NCBI GenBank assembly: GCA_001931875.2
Contig: MSJH02000585.1
Coordinates: 1 to 30,351 of the forward strand
Length of the DNA stretch: 30,351 nucleotides
Source: Byssochlamys sp. IMV 00236
Taxonomy: Eukaryota > Ascomycota > Eurotiomycetes > Eurotiales > Thermoascaceae
Direction of reading: 5' to 3'
In this document: piece after piece, positions 1 to 9,800 of the stretch
Layout of the letters: every line of letters starts with the position of its first letter
Position numbering within the stretch: position 1 is the stretch's first letter
Program-made: the position numbers and the translations under genes
The notes under the pieces: model-generated
What the model saw: the letters and a program-made list of their open reading frames with translations, nothing else
Told to the model about the DNA's origin: nothing
The model's database searches: none

Positions 1-13
1 AAAAAAAAAAAAA

Positions 14-770
14 ATGTGCTTATTCATTCGTATTACAGATCCTTACAATGTCGTCTCAAAAGAGCAATTTTCTCCATCAATTTGGCCAACATTTACATAC
101 CTAGCAAAAGTATTCGACTCCTTACAGTCTACCCACGATAAAGGCGATATGATTGATGCACTCATGAAAGTTGGAGCTTCTGAGGAAGCAAAAAAAAAAA
201 AAAAAACTTATATCATGTGTTGCCTCCATCAATCAAAGCAAACACTAAAGGACGTCCAAAGGAACAAAGAAATGGCAAATGTTGTTAGAAATTGTAGAAG
301 AAAAGGAAGCGAAAAAGGCCAAATTAGAGGCAAAAGTCGAAGAAAAAAGAACACGAGAAGTACATATCTAAATAGATCTCGCTTCCATCTTGTAACTAAT
401 TATACAGTCTTACAATTGCTATTAGAGCCTTTGCTGCCATCAAGATAAAGCTCGGGCCTATAGACCTACACAACATCAAAGATATGCAGATAAAGAAGAT
501 GTAATTAATCCTTGACCCACAAGGTGATGGCAATTGTGGCTTTCGCTGCATTGCGCATGCCATATATGGGGATGAAAACCTTCGAATGAAAGACAAACAA
601 TATATGAAGGAATGGTTTGACAAGAACAAAGATGGGATTTATAAAGGAAGAGTAATATATCGTCTAAGCAAGTTAGAGGGGCTTGACATATAGAAAATAG
701 GCATAATAAGAGAAGATGATGTGGGCAGAATTCTTAGATTTAGCCGTCTTCGATGTTTGAGTTTTTGGAC
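14..770 (+). pseudogene. Mutator-like element relic with OTU-domain fragment
   Basis: The stretch reads in several frames on the plus strand and cannot make one protein. The first frame (from 14) resembles the region after the SWIM domain in fungal Mutator-like transposases. A basic, coiled Lys/Glu-rich stretch follows in another frame (about 265-370, ending in a stop). A third frame, 505-690, carries the OTU cysteine-protease signature GDGNCGFR (523-546) and runs to a TAG at 691. OTU domains are known passengers of Mutator-like elements in fungi and plants. The His of the OTU catalytic set is not visible before the frame ends. The window edge cuts the 5' side. I read it as a decayed element; host OTU protease debris is the alternative. 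Confidence 0.6.
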
Positions 771-1236
771 CTCTTTTTTTTAGGTGGTAGTTTTTTCATA
801 ATGACATGAATAACACTAGTACAGTGTAGAGCACCGATAATGGTGTGGGAGGGAGAACGAGTCTTTTCAGTCTCTACTTAATCAGGTGTTCCTACAACCG
901 ACTTCGCCCAATTGTTTCTCATGTTAATGTTAAATCCAACCTCATCAATAAAAACGTAATTCTTAGTGTAATCCAGATCTGAGCCTTTCCACTTTATGAA
1001 TCTCTCGTTTCCTGTTTTTAAATTATTTTTAGAGTTTCTTGTCTTAGGGTCGAAGGTTGGCTTCTTTGATTGTAATGAGCATGCTGTTTCTCAAGTGATG
1101 GTTCATTTGAGGCTTCGAGATCTTGAAGTTCTCAAACTGCGAGTCTTTTCCCACTATTTGCTGAATGTGCTGCTCATAGTTTGTAATTGATTCTCTCGTG
1201 TCTCTCTCAGTATTTTCTAATCGTTGTTTGTCTTAA
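735..1236 (-). pseudogene. Tc1/mariner (IS630-type) DDE transposase relic
   Basis: Read on the minus strand from about 1236 downward, the sequence gives a helical region, then SKPQMNHHLRNSML-like residues, then the first catalytic Asp in YVFIDEVGFNINMRNN, and then SHTIIGALHCTSVIHV. This order is typical of DDE_3 (Tc1/mariner, IS630-like) transposases. At least three in-frame stops are present: two close together before the Asp block and one right after the GTP block. The second Asp and the Glu of the triad are absent because the homology fades in a Lys-rich stretch near 735. The element is dead. Its sequence differs clearly from the transposase at 25.2-26.5 kb, so two lineages have visited this window. 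Confidence 0.65.
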
Positions 1237-1538
1237 ATTATATACTTTCTATTGAACTTCTCTTACAGAATTGTCGGAAAGGTATGTAGCAAATAGGTTT
1301 AATAATACATAGAGAAGCTAACGTACAGTTTCAATGTAGGTAAGTAAGTTACCAAAAGAAAGACGACAAAGAAGGCAAATTAAGCCTTTTTTTATATATG
1401 TTTTTATAAATATAACTATAATAAATAGATTCTAAAGTATTAAACAAGTTTCTATTGTATTTTAAGCTATTTTCATAATGGGTATGAAGTAATAACAGCT
1501 GTAAAGAAAGAAGAGAAATGCTGAATCTTGTTTTTTGG

Positions 1539-1566
1539 TGAGTAGATTTCTACAGAAATCTACTCA
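1539..1566. repeat. Perfect 12-bp-stem hairpin
   Basis: TGAGTAGATTTC (1539-1550) is followed by four bases and its exact reverse complement GAAATCTACTCA (1555-1566). It lies 5 bp beyond the stop codon of the minus-strand gene at 1572-2076, in its 3' flank. The rest of 1237-1571 is AT-rich and shows no coding sequence that I can support. Confidence 0.7.
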
Positions 1567-1571
1567 AATTT

Positions 1572-2076
1572 TTATTGAAGCTCCCTGCCAAAATTTCCTA
1601 TAGTATTTTCTGGTGTGTAGTTTTGGCCGAAGCAAAAACATCTCAACCCTTTTGTGCCATGAGGACCGTGATCATCCAATTCTATTTCCATGCAGTCAAT
1701 TTCATAGCCATTGTGTCTAAACGCTAAATCCGCATGTTCAGCGTTCTGCTGTCTTTCTATTCTAGCGTCTGATCCTATGTCCCTATAGATATATTTATTC
1801 TCACTGGATGAATGACTACCAATGGCTCTAAAAACAAATCAAATGGATTAGCTTACAAGCTCTAAAATTTCGTATTGTACTTTTTTGTAGTTACATTATT
1901 GCCTCAGTTTCGCTTATGAATCTTGATTGCTTTATAAATCCGTAAACAACGTCCAGTAAGTCTGCTTCAGTGTATATTTTTGGCATAATGTCACTTGTGA
2001 CGAACAGATCAAGATAATTAAGAACGCTTTGTTGCAGCCAGTACTTTTCTTTCTCCTTTCTACGATCAAACATCAT
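1572..2076 (-). CDS. Mucorales-expanded uncharacterised family, fragment A
   Basis: Two exons, 2076-1895 and 1827-1572, joined over a 67-nt intron (donor GTAACT, acceptor TTTTTAG), give an open 145-aa product. A better upstream boundary may be the TTTTTAG just before 2090, which would extend the frame slightly and make this an internal or last exon of a larger gene whose 5' part is missing. The protein has the block TEADLLDVVYGF, a conserved SE dipeptide about 20 residues on, and then ADLAFRHNGYEIDCMEIE. Blocks in the same order occur in fragments B (2797-3435) and C (18396-20598). The Lys that follows the second acidic residue in B and C is not conserved here. Function is unknown. No membrane segment or signal peptide is visible. 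It is probably a truncated copy, though no stop interrupts it. Confidence 0.5.
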
Positions 2077-2108
2077 TTTTTCAAAAGTTGTCTAAAAAAG
2101 GAAAACAC

Positions 2109-2508
2109 TACATGCACCAGAAAATGCACCAGAAGTTAGACTAATACTACAGGCACTACCTCTACCTATTACCTATGATGTCCTCCAAAAAAATTTCCAT
2201 CATCTTGGTTTGTGTTATTTTTCAAGAAGAAAGAAATAAAAAAGAAATGTTATTTTAGTTTTATGTTGTCAGTTCGGTCAATCACGTGTACTTTATGATA
2301 AATTCGTATAACTTCACTGTATATCCTGGATGTCAAGGCTGATACTACGAAAATATTCTTGGGGTGGACGAATCTACATTTCGTACAGCATGAATTTTGT
2401 GCTCACCATTGTGTGCATTTATTTTCGATCACTGGTGAATTTACTTTCCAGGGCGAACAATACATGCGCCAGAAAATAGGCTAATGCTATGGACGCTACC
2501 TATGTTGT
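2109..2508. repeat. Diverged direct repeat pair
   Basis: The sequence at 2109-2178 (starting CATGCACCAGAAAAT near 2112) recurs at 2462-2508 (CATGCGCCAGAAAAT), and both continue through CTAAT and CTACC blocks to CTATG. The copies differ by small indels and lie about 350 bp apart in the same orientation. They sit inside the same repeat nest as the inverted repeat at 2197-2707. Confidence 0.5.
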
Positions 2509-2707
2509 CACTGTACAACTTCACGCTACCAAAGTCTCTGCCTAACCTAAGGCTGGCCAGTTCACTCTCTCTCGTATAAAATACGATGTCAGCATAATAA
2601 TCCGTGTTCTTGCATCTTTGTTGATAGAACTGACAACATAAAATTAGAATAAATAACAACATTTCTTTTTTATTTCTTCTTCCTGAAAAGAACACAAACC
2701 AAGATGG
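2197..2707. repeat. Long imperfect inverted repeat (arms about 86 bp)
   Basis: Arm 1 (2197-2282) contains CTTGGTTTGTGTT, AAATAAAAAAGAAATGTT and TTTTATGTTGTCAGTTC. The reverse complement of arm 2 (2621-2707) contains the same blocks in the same order, with small indels. The arms are separated by about 340 bp. This could be a decayed miniature transposon, or two copies of one sequence inserted in opposite directions. It separates fragments A and B, which point away from each other. Nothing in 2077-2796 reads as a gene I can support; the minus-strand open frame over 2441-2851 has no recognisable family feature. Confidence 0.55.
2369..2458 (+). repeat. GAATTTA-type degenerate tandem repeat, copy 1
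   Basis: ACGAATCTACATTTCGTA begins an array of about four units of roughly 22 bp, each starting with a GAATTT- or GCATTT-like core. The same units in the same order and orientation occur at 26681-26805, with better conservation there. I take it as a dispersed repeat of unknown origin. Confidence 0.5.
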
Positions 2708-2796
2708 AGACTTTATAAAGTGGTATTCTACACCAAAGGTTGTGGAAAGATATCCGATCTTGGGTAAGTTTAGCGTGGCACCTACATTGAAAAGTC

Positions 2797-3435
2797 TTGT
2801 TGACGACACCACAGCTAGTGGATAGAAATAGCACCCGTAGAGCCTCTCCATTATATAGCGAGAGGCTAAGCACGTCCTCTTGTTTAGAAAAAAACAAAAG
2901 GCGTAAGATATCTGCTACTAGCAGAATGAAACGACAACTTAAGGGAGGCATCCCAAATATAATAATAGCCTACAACAGATATGAGCTTAGAGCTGGGGAA
3001 GTGGGAAAAGTAGAGACAGATTCTACAAAAAGTTCGAATGACAGCAACAAGATATCACACATAATGAAATCTATGCTATTGCATCTTTCAAAGCGCTGTC
3101 CTCTTAAGAATTTAGCAATTGAGGGTATGATTATGCCAGATACGATAAACGTTGGATTTGTAAAACTATAAATGCTGATGACTTTCTGGTATATAGGCCT
3201 AAAAGTCAACTTCTTTCAATTGGTCAATCCGAACGACTATGTTTGTGTGATGAACAAGAAAAGCGATTATCATTACCCTACCCATACTAAAGAGTTGTTA
3301 AAGAAAACGATTCCATTATTAAAGCAGGTTTGGGTCAACAAACTAACAATGGAGGCTCGATTTGACATGGTTTTAACGGTTGAGCCAGTCACATGTGAAA
3401 ACATCATACCATCTTGCTTCCAAAAGCTGCAATAA
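2797..3435 (+). CDS. Mucorales-expanded uncharacterised family, fragment B
   Basis: Exons 2797-3124 and 3197-3435 (intron 72 nt, donor GTATGA, acceptor TATATAG, phase 1) give 188 aa. I chose this splice because fragment C has an intron at the same place and phase, just before a Gly-Leu pair, and the two then align well: GLKVNFFQLVNPNDYVCVMN here against GLCMELVIMDVPVGQHIAQI in C, followed by a shared IPLL/LPLL block. The first exon carries an SE dipeptide, a basic stretch, and then YELRAGEVGK. Without splicing, a TAA at 3169 would end the frame. The N-terminal EADLL-type block is missing, so the copy looks 5'-truncated and the start at 2797 is only the first ATG. Function is unknown. Confidence 0.5.
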
Positions 3436-3676
3436 AGATCTTTTCATTTCTATACCTTCGTTTTTTCATTTTTGTATGGATATTTTTTCCTATTTGACAT
3501 ATAAACCAGAGGAAGAAGTAAAGAAAACTTAGTGTTATGATCATTGTCGTATACAGAAACTAGAAAGCGTATAAATTAGAAATATATATATTGTGTATAC
3601 ATATAAATCTCTATTGGTTACAATATAAGGTAGTTAATAAGTTATATCTGTAGTTCCCGTTGGTTTATTAGCATAC

Positions 3677-4910
3677 ATGTTTCTTATGCCAAGAATAGTA
3701 GCCTATCTTGATGCAAAGGACAACTTTATTGCTTGGTTTACATGGTTACTCCATCAGTACCGTCTAAGCCATTTCTTCCTGGGCACACGAAGGATCGAGG
3801 AAGAAGGAGAAGTGTCTTACAAGACTTGGAAAGCATGGATACAGCGACCTAAATACGACATGAATGCAAATCAAGTAGATGTCCTCACGTTTCACCCGAA
3901 CGGACAATTTCTTCGTGTTCCCAAACATGATAGGGTGCGCCGCCACGTTCCTGGTCAGCGCATGCTAGTACCTGTGGGTGGAGTTACCCAGGAAGGTCAT
4001 CCAGCCGCAAGAAACTCCGAAGAACTGGAGGAGAACACAACAGTGGTATATGCGCCACCCAAATTTGAAGCACGCGTTATCATGATGATGATAACTCTGT
4101 GGACATCTGTTGGAATCTTTGCACTCTTTGGACTGTTGATATTACCTATTGTCATTGGTAGACAAATCGTCAAGGGGAATGATGTGTATGCGCACTTTCT
4201 AGGATGTTGCACACTGTTTTGTGTAAAACTCGTCAAGAAGATCAAGCAGCCAACCTTTTCTCAAGCTATGGCATGGGTATTAAAGACAACAATGGAATAG
4301 TAACGATATAAGCTAACTTATTAATTACTAGGTGAGAAATCTAATGGTGATATTGATGTCATTTGGTATCATCCTGCCTTTATTGTTTGGACTCTTGCTT
4401 GAGTTCTATGTCATCATTCCATCACAGGCTACTGAAAGGATAGTAATACAACCCGTCTTTGTCTGGGCTAATGGACTTGTGCTACTTGAATTAATTGTTC
4501 AGTTATCTCAGCAGATCTTGCCGGCTACACACAACGTCAACCAATCTATTGACAGAGTAAGTAATAGCTAGTATAGCAGAAAAAGAACATGTACTTACAC
4601 CATACAATAGCTGAAAAGCCAAGGAATAGATCAGTTCAGTATAAAGCAAGAGATGAGGCAAGTAGCCCTCCCACTGATCATAATGTCCTTTAGTATGCTA
4701 CTATTACCATTTTTGTCTGTCAAATTCTATTCTTATATATTTTCAATGGACGATCATCCTAAACTATACCAAAGAGCATACCCACTATGTTCAATCACCA
4801 TTGGACTTTATTGCATGTTGCCCACTATCAAAGCGTACATAAACAAATGGATTGACTCAGTGAGGGAAGATTATTACCTAATAGGAAGAGTTTTACACAA
4901 CTTTGAATAA
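3677..4910 (+). CDS. C-terminal part of a Doa10/Ssm4 (MARCH6)-type E3 ligase, 5'-truncated
   Basis: Exons 3677-4276, 4332-4556 and 4611-4910 (introns of 55 and 54 nt) give 374 aa. The order matches the C-terminal third of Doa10/Ssm4, an ER and inner-nuclear-membrane ubiquitin ligase: a RLSHFFLGTRRIEEEGE block, an FLRVP block, a PPKFEARVIMMM entry to a membrane helix, several hydrophobic segments, and the terminal YLIGRVLHNFE. Full-length family members have roughly 1,000 or more residues, with an N-terminal RING-CH finger and many more membrane spans. None of that lies upstream; 3436-3676 is AT-rich and non-coding. The frame is open without stops for a short way above the ATG, and TGTAG at 3649-3653 could be an acceptor. 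It could be a truncated duplicate or a gene cut by rearrangement. Without the RING-CH finger it cannot be a ligase by itself. Confidence 0.7.
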
Positions 4911-4979
4911 ATCGCTTGTCATACCTTTTTAGTCAACGTGTACTTAATAATCTAATTATCAGTGGGCTTTTATGGATAC
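4889..4979 (+). repeat. 3' end of the Doa10-like gene, repeat copy 1
   Basis: This segment covers the last codons and stop of the Doa10-like gene plus about 70 bp of flank (CTTGTCATACC, TATGGATAC). It recurs in diverged form at 5605-5689 in the same orientation. Confidence 0.55.
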
Positions 4980-5604
4980 GGTCTTGATCCTCATCACAAC
5001 TAAAAATACACCTTTAAATAATAATTAGGTACTAGCTCTAAGCTTTATACTTTCATAAGTGACAAACTAATGTATTCTCTATCAATCTCTCAGTAAGACA
5101 GAAAGCGATTTAAATAATCGTATAATGATTGAGCTTGGGATTAGACAGTTACAGATGTTTACTTAGCAAGAAACAGCCCCCAAAGGAGATTATCCACAAA
5201 GTCAACTTTTAACTATCAGAGCGTTATTATGTTATTCTCCATGCTATTGCTCACTTGTCAAACCCGCGTCCCATAAAATATAGACTTATATACCAGCTAC
5301 ATCTTCTGTATGAGCAGCTATCTGTTGTATACTTTTTGTCTATTTCGTCTTTTCTTCAAACGATATCCAAGGAACTAACAAATCTTATACTTTGAGTAGC
5401 ACATCTTCAAATGCGTCTTAGTTGGGTATGGCCGCCCAAGGGAGGCTTATATCCCGAGAAAAAGGACTGTGTCAAAACAAATATATCAAAGCATTCATTT
5501 CATACGACATCCAACGGTTATGTAAAGTACTGTGCTCGACCTGTGGCGGCACTCAGAATTCACTTGTAATAAAAGTGATTGGTTGATTTGTCACTGTAAG
5601 AAAT

Positions 5605-5689
5605 AATTTTACATCTTGAATAACCACTTGTCATACCATTTAATTAACGTGCACCTAGCTGTTTAATTAACAACGGTTTCTATGGATAC
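5605..5689 (+). repeat. Decayed second copy of the Doa10-like 3' end
   Basis: ATTTTACATCTTGAATAA matches the last codons and stop of the gene ending at 4910 (GTTTTACACAACTTTGAATAA with one codon lost). It is followed by the shared CTTGTCATACC, AACGTG and TATGGATAC blocks with the same spacing. Upstream of it I find no convincing remainder of the coding region. Confidence 0.5.
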
Positions 5690-6305
5690 CACTCAGTTAC
5701 TGATATATTTTAATCTAAATGATACTGAACCCCCTTTAGATTTCATTTCCTCCTTCTTTTGTGAGATTAGTAACTGAGATCGCTTAATTAAAATGTTGTC
5801 AATACATTCGGACCCTAAATGGTTAGGACAGTGCTTTTAAAATGTGGCATTGCGTAGTAGAGGAGGAAAAAGTTTAATCTTGGTGCAACCCATACTTTGT
5901 ATATAGTCTGCCTTATTTGAGTGATATATCCGAAACGTTTACGACATTCAGGTCCGACCTTTTGTTCAATTATGAAACGAAAAGTCCCTTTTTTTATAGT
6001 ACAGCTTAAGCAAGCCCTTTTTATTCATTAAAGCTAAAGTAAAGACATGGTATTAATGATGTCAACAGAAAAAAGTAATGACAGAAAACGTGGTAAATAA
6101 ACTGCATTTAATAAACATCGATTGGCTAAAAAAGTACATTCCTCAATTGATCGGATAAGCGGATGCCTTTTCCGTCCAAAAAGTCCAGGCCAGATTGCTG
6201 CCCCTGTTTACATAAGGTGCCCAGGGATCGGGAGACAGGATCGGGTCATACTAGGCAATCATCTTCTTTAAACTCCATCTATTAAGCGGTTATTGAATTT
6301 ACATG

Positions 6306-6313
6306 TATATAAA
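6306..6313 (+). promoter_or_regulatory. TATA box of the secreted DPBB protein gene
   Basis: TATATAAA lies 58 bp upstream of the ATG at 6371. A pyrimidine-rich leader follows, as is usual for highly expressed fungal genes. The assignment rests on motif and spacing only. Confidence 0.55.
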
Positions 6314-6370
6314 GAACAGCTTAATTGAGTTTTCGTTCTTCATTATCATCTTTCTTTTTACATCATTATC

Positions 6371-6787
6371 ATGTCTATCAAATACATTCTCTTCTTCATT
6401 ACATTTGCATTCACTTACTTTGTATCTGCTGCTCCAATTGCCAAGAAAGACGCCGAAGCTGGTTCTTTGGTGACAAGAGGTGGCTCATATTCTGGTGACG
6501 GCACATTCTATACACCTGGTCTTGGATCTTGTGGATGGACCAACTCTGAAACTGACTATATTGCCGCATTAAATCACGTTCAAATGGGTAACGGCGCAAA
6601 CTCAAACAAGAACCCCAATTGTGGTAAAAGCATTACTGTTAAAGGCCCTAGTGGATCAGTTAAAGTAAAGATTGTTGACACTTGTCCTGGTTGTTCAAGT
6701 GGTGATGTGGATCTGAGTCCTGCTGCATTCCAAAAGATTGCCAAGCTTAGTCAAGGTCGTGTACCCATCACTTGGTCTTGGAATTAA
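6371..6787 (+). CDS. Small secreted double-psi beta-barrel (expansin/loosenin/RlpA-like) protein
   Basis: A single-exon 138-aa protein. Residues 1-20 form a signal peptide (hydrophobic core, likely cleavage after VSA), followed by a short pro-like stretch with KK and TR. The double-psi barrel covers about 40-138: GDGTFYTPGLGSCGW, then NPNCGK, then VKIVDTCPGC (Asp103, Cys105, Cys108), then GDVDLSPAAF, and a WSWN end. Cys pairs and the VDLSP Asp match loosenin-like expansin relatives, which loosen polysaccharides without hydrolysis. No carbohydrate-binding domain follows, so it is a stand-alone barrel of the usual length. It probably acts on the fungal wall or on plant polysaccharide. A TATA box at 6306 supports this start. 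A T-rich stretch and AATAAA-like sequence follow the stop. Confidence 0.8.
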   Translation: MSIKYILFFITFAFTYFVSAAPIAKKDAEAGSLVTRGGSYSGDGTFYTPGLGSCGWTNSETDYIAALNHVQMGNGANSNKNPNCGKSITVKGPSGSVKVKIVDTCPGCSSGDVDLSPAAFQKIAKLSQGRVPITWSWN

Positions 6788-6859
6788 ATGAATTATCTTT
6801 AATGGCTGGTTCCTTTTTTTTTTTCTTTAATAAACAAAAATTGACAGGTTTCAATTTAT

Positions 6860-9800
6860 TTATGACAAGATTCGATCAATACAATCATTTATAAACTCTT
6901 TTTTACATGTCATGTCCATTTGAAATGTTTCTGATAATATATCTCTCACTTTCTTCCTACTTATCTCCATCAAGTCATATTCCTCAAAAATACGTTCAAT
7001 CTCTTCATAGATCAGTTTATCTTCTTGTGTCATTTCTTCTTCTGTTTGACTATTTTCCTCATCTTGTCGTTTCATTTCTTCATATTCTGACCATCTCTTT
7101 AGTGGAATCGTGCTTGGGTCAAATACGCCCTCATCTGGTCCAACTGCTTTCTTTTCACCTTTTTCACCAACAACTATACGTGTGTTACCCCAAGAGAAGT
7201 CATCAAAGTGCCAAAATGAGTATATGGGAATAAAGAATGAAAATACAGGTATTGCTAAAATATAAATAATCATCCATCCTACATGTTCCCACTACCACAA
7301 ATATATAAGTACATTATATATTTGTAAACATTGTCTGTAATACCTTTCTTCTTAAAATAAAAATAATCGCTTGAAGCCCATACACACCTGCTAGTGTGAT
7401 GATCGACATTAAAGGCACCTGACTTGTGTTTGTACAAAGTTGGTATATCAAATACCCCAGATAACAAACAACAGCTGGCATAACCAATGTACTCAACAAG
7501 TCCAACATCACCACAAATCTCATGGAAAAACAGCAAAATCCACAAAGCTGAGGTAAGAACATCAACTCTCCGAGATTGTGTACCGTCGAATTGATCCATC
7601 GTCGACGTTGTGATAAGAGCACTGGCCATTGATCAGGTGCGTTTGTCATACAGGCTGCATCGGGTGTAAACTTTGTTTTGAAATGAGGGAAATGCTTTAA
7701 TATGAGCGTTGTCAGATAGCGATCTTCTCCTAGGTGCAATAGATTCTTCTTATGAAGTGTGTCCACTCGGTTCTCTGCATAGTCATTAATGATTTCGTTG
7801 GATGCTAACAAAGGTTGATTTCGAATACTAGATCGAATACGATACATGCAGAAACAACCTGGTAGACATGTCACAGAGCCAAATAAAGATTCAAATGCCT
7901 TGGCCAAATGATGTGATATATAATATTCATATACTTGAATCATTGTCACCCATGTATCTTTCTCGTTTGAGAGCATTGTTTCTCCACAGAGGCCAACGAT
8001 TTTCGGATCATGGACAAAGCAAGATACCATCCTGTTGAGTGAATGTGGCAAGACCTCTGTATCAGCATCTACCATCAGCACAAACTCATAAAAACTTGGG
8101 TTCACACCAATCACGTTCTTTAGCTGATGATGGATCTCAAGTTCAAGCGGTGTCATTGGTGAATCATAATGAACCTTGTTTAGGAATCGCATCAGCACCA
8201 TCTGTGAGTCTCGTTTACCTCGATTCCCTGGCTTCTGTCTTTCATCGGGAGTGCCAACCTTGACGACCACAATAAACGGAACAACATGTCCAGAACACTC
8301 GTATAACCCTGAATAGACCTTGCCCATGTTGTGCTGCTTTTTGCCTTCTCCAAGAGACAGAAAAGACATCGGTTCGGGGTCCAAGTTAGGGTCAACTCCC
8401 AAGATATCCAAGACGATTTGCGGTGTCGACCTATCATTACCACTTCCCACAATCATTCCATCTGCAATCAGGAACAGTAACTTGCGCTTGTCATCGTATT
8501 TCAAGACAGCTAACGAGTCGATGGTTTTCCTTAGTGACTCTTCCCCTTCTGTATAGCAAGGGACTTGACAAATAATAAACTGTTCGCAATCATCGTCCAT
8601 GTAACTCTTACCAAGGTGTAGTGCAGCGAGGAACTTGAACAATATGACACTGCATAAAAATGCAGTGATCAAAAGCAGGATATACTCGGAAAATAGACAT
8701 TGGTAGGAGTTTCGTGTGTCTACCTTGCCGACAAAAAACAGATTTCTCAGACATGTCAACTGTCTGTCCCTTACCTCCTTTTCTAAAGGTAAAGCATCAA
8801 AGTGTGCAGAGATGTCTGTGCCAGGTAATTGTCTAAAGAGTTCAATAATGGAATTATCTATAAAATCCATGTCTATATCTGCTGGAGCGGTTTGTCCATC
8901 CGGTACTTTAATAACTCGTCCACCCATCATGTATGTTGTCAAGTCGTATACATTGTCATGCAGGATAGCCCATCGACGTGTTGTATGAATACCACCTATC
9001 TGAACCGGGCTTGTTGCTTGATTCTTGATATCAACTAGGTCGTATCCCATAAAACCTAAACGGTAATTGGTTCGTAAATATACCATCTGTTCATAGTACC
9101 AGTCAGGACGATAATCCGATCGAAAGGCGCGAAAGTCATGATAGACGGCATTCGAGTTTGTTATGTTTATGTGTGTATCCATTGCTACTTCTTTAGGCAC
9201 GTACCCATCGACTCCATCGCATAAGGCTGATATCTGTACTGGGAACAGGTCACTTGCATCTTGCCCAGCGTACTGAAAGAGTGCGGCAGTAGGTATGACT
9301 TCTGATGCCCAATGGCGAGGAGCAAATGATGTCAGGTCAAATACTTCGCCCCGGATAGCAATGAATGCATTGTCTCGGTTACTTTTGGCCTGGAGTTCAG
9401 ATTGCGTATAGAGATCTTGATGGGGACATATGAGTTGTCCAAAGAAGGCAATAAACCATATCATTACAGCACACAAGAGCAAGATAACCATACACAAGGT
9501 CACCTTTTCACGCCATGCCATCCTAATATCAGATCTGCGCATTCCGCATCCATATGATAACAGGAAACTGGGGATCCACCATGTTGTCAACCAGGTAATT
9601 GATACCCAAAAGACTCTTGATGGACTTATTCGTCTTGAACTTATTTCCTTCTTCTGCTCCTGTTCTTGCGCATTTACCGTGCGCTCGCTCTTTTCTTCTT
9701 CGTCAGACACAGATGTGATTGTGGTAGCCGTAACTGTAGTCAAACTATGATCACACTTTTGCGAATAAAAAGCAGCTTCGCAGCATGGTTCGTAGTAATC

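Larger units (their letters stand above)
4911..6370. other. 1.46-kb gene-free stretch
   Basis: No open frame here shows family features on either strand. It holds the tail of the repeat at 4889-4979, its second copy at 5605-5689, and the promoter of the secreted protein gene that starts at 6371. I saw no tRNA-like cloverleaf. Confidence 0.5.

Noticed and set aside
2441..2851. A 136-aa minus-strand protein
   Set aside because: It overlaps the inverted-repeat arm, the direct repeat and the start of fragment B, and shows no recognisable motif.
3125..3196. Nonsense codon at 3169 in fragment B
   Set aside because: It lies inside a GT-AG intron found at the same position and phase in fragment C.
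5800..5860. A tRNA-like segment (AAATGGTTAGGACAG)
   Set aside because: It resembles a D-arm only; no anticodon arm, T-arm or acceptor stem can be paired around it.
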